DNA of 64,000 bases. Source: Alkaliphilus peptidifermentans DSM 18978. GTDB taxonomy: Bacteria; Bacillota; Clostridia; Peptostreptococcales; Natronincolaceae. The number at the start of each line of letters is the position of its first letter. The first letter of the stretch is position 1. Positions 34,886 through 44,491 of the stretch are shown here, one piece after another. A program made the position numbers and the translations under genes. The stretch spans positions 1-64,000 of the forward strand of contig NZ_FMUS01000003.1 of assembly GCF_900101495.1 (NCBI RefSeq), written 5' to 3'. A model generated the notes under the pieces. That model made no database searches. It saw only the letters and a program-made list of their open reading frames with translations, and had not been told where the DNA came from.

Positions 34886-37348
34886 TTAAATATTTGTATA
34901 TAGCTGATCATAGGCGATAAATCCCATAGCATTAATATTCATGCCTGATAAATGCTTGTGATAGGCCACCCCTGACTTAGGATGAAATAGGTAAACCCAA
35001 GGTGCTTCTTCCTTTAATAATAAACTAATTTTAGTATATATCTCTAATCTTTTTGATGGATTTAGCATTTCTTTCGCCTGTGACATTAGCTCAGAAACCT
35101 CTGGATTATTGTAGCTAGTAAAATTACCAGTACCATTAGGAGTAAATATTGGTTGAAGAAAGTTATCCGGGTCACCATTATCAGCAACCCATCTTGAAAC
35201 AAATATATCACAGGTTAAGTAGCGTTTGTTTCCAACAAAATCGCTGCTGGCATAGTCACTTAATTTTATTTTAATTCCTATAGCTTCTAAGTCTTCACAT
35301 ACACATTTTAATATTTTTTCAAATATTCCACCTTGATTTCCATCTCTTGCGGCAAGATGTAAAGAAAAGTTGCTTATACCTGCGTTTTTCAACATTTGTT
35401 TAGCCTTTTGAGGATTATACTCATATGGCTTTATTGCTTCTCCTCCCAGCATTAAGGAGGGCATAGGGGAGGAGGATATAGAACCTAATCCGCCTAATGC
35501 ATTCTCTACAATTCTTTCTTTGTTTATTGCATAATTAAGTGCCTGTCGAGCCTCTTTATTATTAATAATAGGATGGTTGGAATGCATATTAAACCCAACG
35601 AAATAAGATGCCAGCATATCATTAACATCTAGATTCATATTTTTCTCCATAACAGCCTTATATAAAGTGGCATTATCAACCTTAATATAGTCGTACTCCT
35701 TATTAATAAACCGTTGACCTATGCTTTTTACGTCAATAATAAGCTCCAGTGATTCTATATATGGTTCACCAAGATAGAAATCCTTAAAGGCCTTCAAATG
35801 AATAACCTTATCATTAGCAACCTCGATGGTATAGGCTCCACACCCAACTATATCACCATTATTTTTGAAAGCTTTTTTTGAATATATAGGACACACCACT
35901 TGTCCTATATTCAATAGGAAGCCGGCGGAGGGAGATGTTAAACGAATTCTAATTACGTGAGGATTTATGATTTCTAACCCTGAAATTTTTTGAGCTTTTC
36001 CAGTTGAAAACTCCTCAGCACCTTCAATATCAAATAGCATCCAAGTATTAGGTGATTTCAGCTTCGGATCTAAAAGACGTTCATAAGAAAAAATAACATC
36101 ATCTGCTGATAGAACATCTCCATTATGGAATTTTACTCCCTTGCGAAGCTGAAATTCCCAAGTAATCTGATCATCTAAGACTCTCCAGCATTTTGCTATT
36201 CCAGGAGAAACCTTTGTATGTTCATTTATTAATGTTAAAGTAGAATGTACATTTTTAAAGACTTCTGCCTCTGTTGCATCTAGACATTTCATTGCATCTA
36301 TTGTACTTAATGGATAGGCAGCATTGGATTTTAACTTGGTACTAGAAACATCCTCAGATTTTAATTCCTTCATTAAACTATCATTATTAGAGTTCAGCTC
36401 AGTAGATAGCTTTTTAAGGGTTTTTAAAGATGTACTGGTGTATTCAGTATTAAGAAGGGTTGTTTCCACTTTATTAATCAGCATAGAAAATTGCTCGTTC
36501 ATTGCATATGTTGATTCAACAACATGCTCTAGTGAAGAATTTTGCTTTGTAACAGCATGATTTATTTCATCTGACACTGCAGAAGTTTCTTCTGCTGCTT
36601 TAATTATGGTTTCAAAAACAGATCTGGAATTATTTGAAAGGGTTCTTCCAATATTTACCCTATCTTCGGTTTCATTCATTAAGGCACTTGTATTATTAAT
36701 ACTTTGCTTAATTTCAGTTAATATTTCATTAATATGAGTAACTGATTCTATGCTTCTGGTGGCCAGCTTTTTAACTTCATTGGCAACAACAGCAAAGCCT
36801 CTTCCTGCATCCCCTGCTCTAGCAGCTTCTATAGAGGCGTTTAAAGCTAATAAATTAGTACTATCAGCAATATCCTTAATTAATGTCAGTAATTCATCTA
36901 CATTCTGAGATTTATTATATAGCTCACCAACTGCTTGCTTTACTGTTGTCATGGAGGACTGAATATTATCCATAGATTCTAGAGATTTATCGATTGTTTT
37001 TGATCCTTCCTTTGCTACAGTAAGGGTTTGATGAGTTATTCCCTTGGAATTTTCTATGCTTGCAAAAACCTCCTCTGCCAGTGCAGAGTAATTACTGATT
37101 TCATCGACAACTAATTCAATTGATTTCAATTGTGATTCTATAGCCTTACTAATTCCTTGAGTAGTGTCAATTAAACTACTTGCTATTACACCTGTTTCAT
37201 CTATTCGATTAGTCAGCTTTACAACCATTTTCCTTTGATTGTCTTTTAATACTGTTATGCTGGTAGGGATATGCTTATTAACATCATATTTGGTTTCTGC
37301 CTGCTTTAACTGTTCATCTGTTATAAGATCCTTTTTTTTAAAAAACAT
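34886..37348 (-). CDS. Soluble chemoreceptor fused to an SBP_bac_5 peptide-binding domain
   Basis: 820 residues with no signal peptide and no membrane segment. Residues about 45-335 are a methyl-accepting chemotaxis signalling domain. The hairpin tip is complete at about 157-197 ([36 protein letters not shown]), flanked by long Ser/Thr/Glu-rich coiled coils. Residues about 345-820 are a full-length SBP_bac_5 (DppA/OppA-like) domain, with [37 protein letters not shown] as its signature. The order is reversed compared with usual receptors: signalling first, sensor last. The peptide-binding fold is normally extracytoplasmic, so here it must sense something in the cytosol. Cytosolic SBP_bac_5 domains are known in SgrR-type regulators. 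It is divergent from an XRE-cupin and aminopeptidase P pair. Confidence 0.95.
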   Translation of the reverse strand: MFFKKKDLITDEQLKQAETKYDVNKHIPTSITVLKDNQRKMVVKLTNRIDETGVIASSLIDTTQGISKAIESQLKSIELVVDEISNYSALAEEVFASIENSKGITHQTLTVAKEGSKTIDKSLESMDNIQSSMTTVKQAVGELYNKSQNVDELLTLIKDIADSTNLLALNASIEAARAGDAGRGFAVVANEVKKLATRSIESVTHINEILTEIKQSINNTSALMNETEDRVNIGRTLSNNSRSVFETIIKAAEETSAVSDEINHAVTKQNSSLEHVVESTYAMNEQFSMLINKVETTLLNTEYTSTSLKTLKKLSTELNSNNDSLMKELKSEDVSSTKLKSNAAYPLSTIDAMKCLDATEAEVFKNVHSTLTLINEHTKVSPGIAKCWRVLDDQITWEFQLRKGVKFHNGDVLSADDVIFSYERLLDPKLKSPNTWMLFDIEGAEEFSTGKAQKISGLEIINPHVIRIRLTSPSAGFLLNIGQVVCPIYSKKAFKNNGDIVGCGAYTIEVANDKVIHLKAFKDFYLGEPYIESLELIIDVKSIGQRFINKEYDYIKVDNATLYKAVMEKNMNLDVNDMLASYFVGFNMHSNHPIINNKEARQALNYAINKERIVENALGGLGSISSSPMPSLMLGGEAIKPYEYNPQKAKQMLKNAGISNFSLHLAARDGNQGGIFEKILKCVCEDLEAIGIKIKLSDYASSDFVGNKRYLTCDIFVSRWVADNGDPDNFLQPIFTPNGTGNFTSYNNPEVSELMSQAKEMLNPSKRLEIYTKISLLLKEEAPWVYLFHPKSGVAYHKHLSGMNINAMGFIAYDQLYTNI

Positions 37349-37684
37349 ACTATGCCCCCTTTAGGAAATCTTTGGATTTAACTAATTATGTTAATTTTCT
37401 ACATATTTTAACATAATCCTTTATAATATTTTAATAACATATTATTAACTTAAATAATACTAAAAAGATTTCTAATAAGAAATAAAGCAAATTAAAAACA
37501 TTAAATAGATAATACTTATGTGTTTTATATCACTCTAGTGATAACCAAATTAATTATATTAAAATTTTCAAAAAATATTGAAGAAATATTTTAGTATATG
37601 TATAATAATTATAATAATAATAAAAAAACTTGTAAATGCTGAAGATAGTTATTTATAAAAGATATATATGAGGGGAGAGGTTTA
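37349..37684. other. Divergent intergenic region with a palindrome
   Basis: 336 A/T-rich bases between the divergent chemoreceptor and XRE-cupin genes. The clearest feature is TATCACT-CT-AGTGATA (37528-37543), a perfect 7-bp-arm palindrome that could be an operator for the adjacent XRE protein. No other structure stands out. Confidence 0.5.
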
Positions 37685-38242
37685 ATGGATAAAGAATTAG
37701 GTATAAAAATAAAAACGTTAAGAACCTCTAAAAACTTTACCTTAAAGGATTTAAGCGAAAAGACTAATTTATCAATAGGTTATATTTCACAGCTAGAACG
37801 AGGGCTAACATCTGCTGCCATATCAACCTTAAATAATATAGCAAAGGTGCTGGAGGTGGATTTATCCTATTTCTTTTCTGTATATAAGGAAGATAACAAA
37901 AGAATTATACGAAGCTATGAACAAAAAGTTACCCTTGTAAGAGATCCTCTGTACATATATTATAGCTTAGCAAATAGAGGAGAATGTAAGGATTTTACCC
38001 CTGCTTTAGTCAACCTACTTCCCACAATAGATGCCTCTGAAGAAACATTACCCTATAGTCACGATGGAGAAGAATTTATTTATGTACTGGAAGGAATTCT
38101 TACACTATTTATTGGAGATGTTAGACATGACCTATATCCCGGAGATAGCTACCATATAAGCTCTAACACACCCCATAATTGGTGTAACTACACAAGTAAG
38201 CTGGTGAAAATACTTACAATTAACTCAAAATATAACTTTTAA
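37685..38242 (+). CDS. XRE-family regulator with C-terminal cupin domain
   Basis: 185 residues. The N-terminal helix-turn-helix (GIKIKTLRTSKNFTLKDLSEKTNLSIGYISQLERG, 5-60) is joined to a cupin (about 105-182; SHDGEEFIYVLEGILTLFIGD and YPGDSYHISSNTPHNW). This architecture is common in regulators of amino-acid, polyamine and peptide metabolism. It probably controls the aminopeptidase gene 38 nt downstream and perhaps the divergent chemoreceptor. GGGGAGAGG precedes the ATG. Confidence 0.93.
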   Translation: MDKELGIKIKTLRTSKNFTLKDLSEKTNLSIGYISQLERGLTSAAISTLNNIAKVLEVDLSYFFSVYKEDNKRIIRSYEQKVTLVRDPLYIYYSLANRGECKDFTPALVNLLPTIDASEETLPYSHDGEEFIYVLEGILTLFIGDVRHDLYPGDSYHISSNTPHNWCNYTSKLVKILTINSKYNF

Positions 38243-38280
38243 ATTAATTGGCTTAAGAATAAAAAAGGAGGATTTAAAAG

Positions 38281-40056
38281 ATGAACACTGGTAAATTACA
38301 AGATTTAAGAAAGCTAATGGAAGTAATAGGACTTGACGCATATATCATACCAAGCGCTGATCCGCATCAAAGCGAATATATTCCTGATCATTGGAAGGCC
38401 AGAAGCTGGATTTCTGGGTTTACTGGCTCAAATGGTACTGTTGTAGTTACTAAAGAAGTAGCAGGTTTATGGACAGATGGAAGATATTTTATTCAAGCAG
38501 AAAAACAACTGGCTGGTTCTGGAATAGATTTGTTTAAAATGAATGAGCCAAATGTATTAAACTACCCAGATTGGCTTAATAGGATGTTAAATGAAGGATC
38601 TTCAGTTGGCTTTGATGGAAGAGTTATGTCGGTATCAAAAACTAAAGAGCTAGAAAAAAAGCTTAAGGGTAAGAATATTAAGCTCAAGAAGGATGTAGAT
38701 CTTATAAGTCTACTATGGACTGATAGGCCAGAAACTCCTTTGACACCCATTTTTATACATGATACAAAATTTGCGGGACAAACAATTGAAGATAAACTTC
38801 AAGATGTAAGAAAAGAAATGAAAAATAAAGGTGTAGATTACTATATAATTTCAACCCTAGATGCTATTGCTTGGTTGTATAATATTAGGGGGAGAGACAT
38901 ACCCAATAACCCTGTTGCTTTATCCTATGCCATCGTTTCTGAAGAGAGTGCCCTGCTATTTATCGACGGTAGAAAGATAGATGATGGAATAAGAAAATAC
39001 TTAGAAGATCAAGGTGTTTTAACAATTGAATATAATGATATAGTATCATACGTTAGATCTATCCCCGTAAACTCAACCATTTATTTTGATCCAGATAAAA
39101 CAAATACAATGGTTCATGATGCTCTAGATGATGAATGTAATAAAAAGAAGGGTAAGGATATTATCACTTATCTTAAAGCAATAAAAAATACCACTGAAAT
39201 TGAAAATTTAATAAACTGTCAAACAAAAGATGGGGTAGCATTGGTTAAATTTCTGCACTGGCTTGACTGTAATATAGACAAAGAGGAGATAACAGAAATA
39301 TCAGCTGCAGATAAATTGGAATTTTTTAGAACTCAACAAGAAGACTTTGTTGAACCAAGCTTCCAATCAATTACTGCTTATAAGGACCATGCAGCTATGA
39401 TGCATTATAATCCAACCTTAGAGGGGCAGTACTTATTGAAAAAGGAAGGTATGTATTTGATTGACTCAGGGGGACAATACCTTGATGGCACCACAGATAT
39501 AACTAGAACTATTGTATTAGGGGATATTACGGAAGAAGAAATGCGAGACTTCACCCTAACTTTAAAGGGGCATATTGCATTATCTAAAGCTATTTTCTTA
39601 TATGGAGCCACAGGCTCTAACTTGGATACTATAGCAAGGCAGCATCTGTGGACAGAAAAAATTAATTATAATTGTGGAACAGGTCATGGAGTAGGATTTT
39701 TCCTTAATGTCCATGAAGGACCCCACAATTTTAGTCAACTACCAAATAATACTAAACTGGAAAAGGGTATGGTTATTACCAATGAGCCAGGAGTATACAG
39801 AGAAGGTAAGCATGGCGTTAGAATAGAAAATACCTTACTTGTAATTGAGGATGAAAAGAATGAGTTTGGACAGTTTATGAAGTTCAAAACTATATCTTAT
39901 TGTCCAATAGATTTAAATGGTATAAATGTTGATTTGCTTACTACTGAAGAAAAAACATGGCTAAATAACTATCATCAAGAGGTAAATAAGGTCTTGTCTC
40001 CTTATTTGGATGGTGAAGAAAAAGCTTGGTTAGATAGGAAGACTATGAAGATTTAA
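38281..40056 (+). CDS. Xaa-Pro aminopeptidase (aminopeptidase P, M24B)
   Basis: 591 residues, the long three-domain form. Two creatinase-type N-terminal domains (about 5-300) precede the pita-bread domain (about 310-530), whose dinuclear metal ligands are all visible: Asp in LIDSGGQYLDG, Asp in TTDITRTI, His in GTGHGVGFFLNVHEGP, Glu in TNEPGVYREGKHG and Glu in VRIENTLLV. It removes N-terminal residues ahead of proline. There is no signal peptide, so it is cytosolic and acts on imported or turnover peptides. It shares a unit with the XRE-cupin gene and faces the peptide-binding chemoreceptor. Confidence 0.95.
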   Translation: MNTGKLQDLRKLMEVIGLDAYIIPSADPHQSEYIPDHWKARSWISGFTGSNGTVVVTKEVAGLWTDGRYFIQAEKQLAGSGIDLFKMNEPNVLNYPDWLNRMLNEGSSVGFDGRVMSVSKTKELEKKLKGKNIKLKKDVDLISLLWTDRPETPLTPIFIHDTKFAGQTIEDKLQDVRKEMKNKGVDYYIISTLDAIAWLYNIRGRDIPNNPVALSYAIVSEESALLFIDGRKIDDGIRKYLEDQGVLTIEYNDIVSYVRSIPVNSTIYFDPDKTNTMVHDALDDECNKKKGKDIITYLKAIKNTTEIENLINCQTKDGVALVKFLHWLDCNIDKEEITEISAADKLEFFRTQQEDFVEPSFQSITAYKDHAAMMHYNPTLEGQYLLKKEGMYLIDSGGQYLDGTTDITRTIVLGDITEEEMRDFTLTLKGHIALSKAIFLYGATGSNLDTIARQHLWTEKINYNCGTGHGVGFFLNVHEGPHNFSQLPNNTKLEKGMVITNEPGVYREGKHGVRIENTLLVIEDEKNEFGQFMKFKTISYCPIDLNGINVDLLTTEEKTWLNNYHQEVNKVLSPYLDGEEKAWLDRKTMKI

Positions 40057-40111
40057 CATATCAGTATATGGGAACCTAGAAATATAAAGCTTCAGACAAA
40101 AATTAATATAA

Positions 40112-40152
40112 TAAAGGATATTAGGAGAGAATCTTCTAGTATCTTTTTTATT
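40112..40152 (+). terminator. Terminator of the aminopeptidase unit
   Basis: AAAGGATATTAGGAGA pairs with TCTTCTAGTATCTTT (G-T pairs included) around GAA, then T's. Confidence 0.8.
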
Positions 40153-40290
40153 GCGTTTGAAAGTCCTAAATCAACCATCAAATTTTTCTATAGAACATTG
40201 AAGATTAATCAAATATTTCTATTTGTTGGCAACATAGCCATTTGTTATAATTCAATTGCTATGTATTTAACAAAAAACGGAGGTATAATC

Positions 40291-41187
40291 ATGAAAAAAA
40301 TTAACTTGTTAATATGTTTATTTCTAGTATTTAGTTTAATGCTAACAGGATGTAATAAAGCAGATACCACTTCAGGCAACGATGATTTTAAGGCTGAAAT
40401 CATGTTTAGTGGTTCATCTACACTAGCTCCTGTAATTTCTAAAGCAGCTGAAGAATTTAAAGAGCTACATAAAACTTGGGATAATGTTGATAAATCTTTT
40501 CCAAATGAAGAAATATCAATATTTGTTTCTTCAGGAGGCTCCGGAGCGGGAATAAAGGCTGCAATAGAAGAAACCGCAGACTTTGGATTGACAGCAAGAG
40601 CAGTTAAGTCGGATGAAAAGGAAGCCCTTGGAGAGCATCAAGAATATACACTAGGGGTAGACGCTCTAACAATTTCGTTAAACCCTGAAAATCCGATTCT
40701 GGAATTTAAGGACAATTTCACTTCTGAAGAGCTTCAAAAAATATTTTCAGGTGAATATACTCATTGGAATGAAGTAGATGATAGGCTACCAAATACTGAA
40801 ATAGTTGTTGTAATAAGAGATATTGGCGGAGGTGCCCACGAGGTTTTCCAAAGTAGTATAATGAAGGATATTGACGTTCGACAAGATGCAATACAATCTC
40901 CATCAATGGGTGCATTAGTTACTAAGATAATAGAGAATAAAGGAGCAATAGGATATGCTTCTTTTGGAGCAGTTAATATTAATGAAGGAAAAATTATTCC
41001 TTTAAAGGTTGATGATGTTGAGCCTACTATAGAAAATATATTAAATGGTTCATATAAAATAAGTAGACCCCTTATCGTTGTAAAAAAGGGAGAACCTACT
41101 GAAGCAGAACAAAAATTCATTGACTTTTTATTTTCTACAAAGGGTGTAGAAATAATTGAAGAATTAGGCTTTGTTCCATCCAATTAG
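40291..41187 (+). CDS. pstS: Phosphate ABC transporter substrate-binding lipoprotein
   Basis: 298 residues. Signal peptide with lipobox LTGC (Cys about 21). The PstS phosphate-binding elements are FSGSSTLAPVI, VSSGGSGAGIKAA and DIGGGAHEVF. A longer frame from 40198 runs through untranslated sequence; the ATG at 40291 has CGGAGGT and gives a proper signal peptide. It is the first gene of pstSCAB, separated from pstC by a hairpin. Confidence 0.95.
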   Translation: MKKINLLICLFLVFSLMLTGCNKADTTSGNDDFKAEIMFSGSSTLAPVISKAAEEFKELHKTWDNVDKSFPNEEISIFVSSGGSGAGIKAAIEETADFGLTARAVKSDEKEALGEHQEYTLGVDALTISLNPENPILEFKDNFTSEELQKIFSGEYTHWNEVDDRLPNTEIVVVIRDIGGGAHEVFQSSIMKDIDVRQDAIQSPSMGALVTKIIENKGAIGYASFGAVNINEGKIIPLKVDDVEPTIENILNGSYKISRPLIVVKKGEPTEAEQKFIDFLFSTKGVEIIEELGFVPSN

Positions 41188-41201
41188 TTTTAATTAATTA
41201 T

Positions 41202-41236
41202 TAAATCAGAGGAATATATGTTCCTCTGATTTTGCT
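41202..41236 (+). terminator. Hairpin/attenuator between pstS and pstC
   Basis: AAATCAGAGGAA and TTCCTCTGATTT make a perfect 12-bp stem around TATATG, followed by a short T run. It likely limits read-through so that PstS is in excess, like the hairpin after dctP. Confidence 0.75.
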
Positions 41237-41282
41237 TGCTTTAGTAAAGTATTTATATCAGACTTAAAGGAAGTGGCTTTCT

Positions 41283-42146
41283 ATGCATAAATTTATTGAA
41301 AAAGTATTTTCTTTATTTATTAGACTAATGGCATTTATGTCCATATTCCTTATCATATTTATAATCTTCTTTATATTAAAGGAAAGTTTAGTTTTTTTCA
41401 GACAGGTTTCATTTTTAAGCTTTATTACAGGGAAAATCTGGAGACCTGTATCTGTGAATCCTTCTTATTCAATTTTTCCTATAATATTATCTACAATTTT
41501 TGTGTCCTTAATAGCCATTATAATAGCTTTGCCCATAGGAATAGGTTGCGCACTTTTTATATCTAATTATTTAGATGAAGGCTTAAGGCATTTTGTAAAG
41601 CCATACATCAATATTTTATCTGGAATTCCTTCGGTGGTATATGGATTCATTGGATTTTTAGTCATCGTTAAAAATTTTGAGGTTAAACTAGCCTTCTCCT
41701 CAGGTGAGAGTATATTAGCAGGGGGAATACTACTTTCAATTATGATTCTGCCCTTTATAATATCCACCTGTGATGAGTCTATGTTTAATATTAAAAATAA
41801 ATATTTAACAACATCTCAAGCTTTAGGTGTATCCAAATGGTATATGATAACAAAGCTTATATTGCCTACAGCAAGAAGGAGCATTATAGCATCTATAATA
41901 CTGTGCTTAGCAAGGGCAATGGGAGAGACGATGGCAGTAATGATGGTTATTGGCAATTCACCAATTATGCCAAAGCTTTTAAGTAAGGGTCAAACAATCC
42001 CCTCCCTGATAGCACTTGAAATGGGTGGTGCCCAGGTTGGAAGCCTACACTACCATGGGCTTTTTGCAGCAGGATTAGTTTTAATGCTTTTATTACTCTG
42101 CATTAATATAATATTATACTTCTTACAAAGAAAATTAAATTTTTAG
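41283..42146 (+). CDS. pstC: Phosphate ABC transporter permease PstC
   Basis: 287 residues with six membrane segments. PstC/PstA landmarks include LSGIPSVVYGFIGF, ATSQALG-like TTSQALGVSKWYMITKLILPTARRS and ARAMGETMAVMMVIGN. AAAGGAAG precedes the ATG. Confidence 0.94.
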   Translation: MHKFIEKVFSLFIRLMAFMSIFLIIFIIFFILKESLVFFRQVSFLSFITGKIWRPVSVNPSYSIFPIILSTIFVSLIAIIIALPIGIGCALFISNYLDEGLRHFVKPYINILSGIPSVVYGFIGFLVIVKNFEVKLAFSSGESILAGGILLSIMILPFIISTCDESMFNIKNKYLTTSQALGVSKWYMITKLILPTARRSIIASIILCLARAMGETMAVMMVIGNSPIMPKLLSKGQTIPSLIALEMGGAQVGSLHYHGLFAAGLVLMLLLLCINIILYFLQRKLNF

Positions 42147-42158
42147 AGGGTGTAAATA

Positions 42159-42986
42159 ATGAGAAGGTATGCACAAGGATATTTTATAAAGCTATGGTGT
42201 GTTTTAAGCGGAATTATTGTTTTATCACTTATATCATACATAATAATTTATATTATTATTAATGGAATCTCTGTCTTAAATCTCAGCTTCATTTTTGACA
42301 GTCCCAAGGGGATGCCCCTTGGTTCAGAGGGAGGTATATATCCAGCTATAATAGGCAGCCTATACCTTACCCTTATTGCATGCTTTTTTGCTTCAATACT
42401 AGCCATTTCTACAGCAATTTACCTCTTGTTTTATTGTAATAGCATTAAAATTTCCAATCTTATTCATCTTGTTATTGGATGTATTGCTGGAATACCTTCA
42501 ATTATTATAGGAATGTTTGGATATACTCTATTGGTATATCAATTGAGGCTAGGCAGATCTTTAATCGCTGGGGGAATCACCCTTGGTATAATGATCTTTC
42601 CTGTGATTGAAGTTAAGGTAGAGAGAATAATATCTGAGATTGATAGTTATATAATTAGTTCATCATATGCATTGGGGGTTTCAAAGACCTATACTTTTTT
42701 TAGGCTAGTGCTGCCAGCCTGCAAAAGAGATATTATAGCCTCAATAGCCCTTGCAGGAAGCTATGCGATGGGTGCTACTGCTCCAATTATACTAACATCA
42801 GCGGTTATGTTTGCTCCAACTCCTAAATCCCTTACATCTCCAGTTATGGCGTTACCCTATCATCTTTACTTATTGATTTCAGAAAGCATTTCCATACAAA
42901 ATGCATATGCTACAACATTTGTACTTATTTCTATACTACTTACTATAAATATTATAGCCAGCTTAGTCGCTAAAACTGGGAGGTAA
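42159..42986 (+). CDS. pstA: Phosphate ABC transporter permease PstA
   Basis: 275 residues, six membrane segments, with GIPSIIIGMFGYTLLV, SSSYALGVSKTYTFFRLVLPACKRD and GSYAMGATAPIILTSAVMF. It starts 12 nt after pstC with GAGGGTG and ends 7 nt before pstB. Confidence 0.94.
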   Translation: MRRYAQGYFIKLWCVLSGIIVLSLISYIIIYIIINGISVLNLSFIFDSPKGMPLGSEGGIYPAIIGSLYLTLIACFFASILAISTAIYLLFYCNSIKISNLIHLVIGCIAGIPSIIIGMFGYTLLVYQLRLGRSLIAGGITLGIMIFPVIEVKVERIISEIDSYIISSSYALGVSKTYTFFRLVLPACKRDIIASIALAGSYAMGATAPIILTSAVMFAPTPKSLTSPVMALPYHLYLLISESISIQNAYATTFVLISILLTINIIASLVAKTGR

Positions 42987-42993
42987 TAAAAAA

Positions 42994-43743
42994 ATGGATA
43001 CAATTATAAATATAAATAGTTTATCTGTTTCCTTTAATAATAAAAGTGTGCTTAAGGATATAGATTTAAATATTATAAAAAATAAGATTACTGCAATTAT
43101 TGGACCTTCAGGGTGTGGTAAATCAACCCTATTAAAAACCCTTAATTATATGACCTATGAGGATCAATTTGCAAATATTAACGGAGACATATTATTCAAT
43201 AAGATAAATATTAAAGAAATTCCAAAAGAAGACCTGAGAAGAAGAATAGGTTTAGTATTTCAAAATCCAACACCTTTTCCCATCTCTATATACAAAAACA
43301 TGGTATATGGTCCTGTTTATTATGGAAAGAAGGACAAAAAAAGTCTTAACATTCTAGTAGAGGAAAAGCTGAAAATATCAGGCTTGTATGATGAGGTTAA
43401 GGAAGACTTAAATGCTTCTGCTTTAAAGCTATCTGGAGGTCAACAGCAAAGACTTTGTATTGCAAGAGCTTTAAGTGTTGAACCGGAAGTAATTTTATTA
43501 GATGAACCCTGCTCCTCATTGGACTTAAAAAATACTGCCAATATAGAAAAAATGTTAAAGAACCTTTCAGATGATTATACTATAATAATTGTTACCCATA
43601 ATTTGTCACAGGCTAAAAGAATATCTGATTATACCGCCTTCATATTAAATGGAGAGCTAATAGAATATGGAGAAACTCAAGAATTATTTACTAAGCCTAA
43701 AGACGAGAGGACTCAAGAATACATCGATGGAATATTTGGTTAA
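42994..43743 (+). CDS. pstB: Phosphate ABC transporter ATPase PstB
   Basis: 249 residues. Walker A GPSGCGKST, the PstB-specific FQNPTPFPISIYKNMVYGP, signature LSGGQQQR, Walker B VILLDEPCSSLD and switch His in VTHN. No phoU follows. Instead a small HAD protein gene starts 14 nt later. Confidence 0.95.
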   Translation: MDTIININSLSVSFNNKSVLKDIDLNIIKNKITAIIGPSGCGKSTLLKTLNYMTYEDQFANINGDILFNKINIKEIPKEDLRRRIGLVFQNPTPFPISIYKNMVYGPVYYGKKDKKSLNILVEEKLKISGLYDEVKEDLNASALKLSGGQQQRLCIARALSVEPEVILLDEPCSSLDLKNTANIEKMLKNLSDDYTIIIVTHNLSQAKRISDYTAFILNGELIEYGETQELFTKPKDERTQEYIDGIFG

Positions 43744-43757
43744 GGGAGGGTATTAAC

Positions 43758-44228
43758 ATGCTTGAAATTAATGTGCCAGGAAGAGATACTTATCAAATAG
43801 CTAACATAGTTTTTGATTATAATGGAACCTTGGCAACTGATGGGATAATTAATGATGATATTAGAGAGGCTATAATACAGCTTAAAGAGCTTGCAAATGT
43901 ATATGTAATAACAGCAGATACCCACGGAAATGTGAAGCAGCAGTGCAGTGGTTTAGGAGTAAATATAACTACATTTCCAACAGGGGATGCAGCAACCTAC
44001 AAAAAGATAATTGTGGAAGAGTTAGGAGCAGATAAAACCCTATGTATAGGTAATGGATATAATGATATTGAAATGTTTAAGTCGGCCATCCTAGCCATTG
44101 CCATCATTGGCAGAGAAGGGTGCTCTGGTAAGCTAATAGAGGTAGCTGACATTGTTGTAACTTCAATAGAAAATGCTATTCAAATAATTTTAAAGCCCAA
44201 AAGAGCAATAGCTACTTTAAGGGGATAG
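43758..44228 (+). CDS. Small HAD-family protein, COG4087 'soluble P-type ATPase' type
   Basis: 156 residues of a bare HAD core. Motif I is VFDYNGTLATDG: the nucleophile Asp is present, but the +2 acid/base Asp of HAD phosphatases is Asn. Motif II is VITADTHG and motif III/IV is CIGNGYNDIEMF with K in TYKKIIVEELG. The D-x-N-G-T form resembles the P-type ATPase DKTGT phosphorylation site, the feature of this orthologous group. Substrate unknown. It is co-directional with pstB (14-nt gap) and ends in a terminator, so it belongs to the pst unit. Confidence 0.85.
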   Translation: MLEINVPGRDTYQIANIVFDYNGTLATDGIINDDIREAIIQLKELANVYVITADTHGNVKQQCSGLGVNITTFPTGDAATYKKIIVEELGADKTLCIGNGYNDIEMFKSAILAIAIIGREGCSGKLIEVADIVVTSIENAIQIILKPKRAIATLRG

Positions 44229-44293
44229 AACCTCTTTAATCAAAGTATAAGCTAATTCTTACTTATATTAGTTCAAATTAAATAAATAAAGTA

Positions 44294-44321
44294 AAGGGCA
44301 CATTAAAGGTGCCTTTTTGTT
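44294..44321 (+). terminator. Terminator of the pst-HAD unit
   Basis: AAGGGCAC pairs with GTGCCTTT around a short loop, followed by TTTTGTTTTT. Confidence 0.8.
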
Positions 44322-44343
44322 TTTAAAGATAAATAAGTGACGA

Positions 44344-44491
44344 TGATGAATAGTGGAATGGCAGAAATTGTTTCTATTATTCCAGGTGTTAAGCTAACTG
44401 CACCAAACATAATTAGCTATAGAGCAAATACAATTACAGAGGCATATCAGGTTCTAATGTGTACCACATTAATTGCCAATAATACTTTATA
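44344..44491 (+). pseudogene. Unidentified short ORF, probable gene remnant
   Basis: An open frame of about 48 codons (reading MNSGMAEIVSIIPGVKLTAP and on) has a natural protein-like composition but no ribosome site, and overlaps the convergent small ORF at 44434-44706. I do not recognise the family. It may be the 3' end of a deleted gene. A hairpin (AAAAGAGC/GCTCTTTT, 44499-44547) follows within 10 nt and could be its old terminator. Confidence 0.3.
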
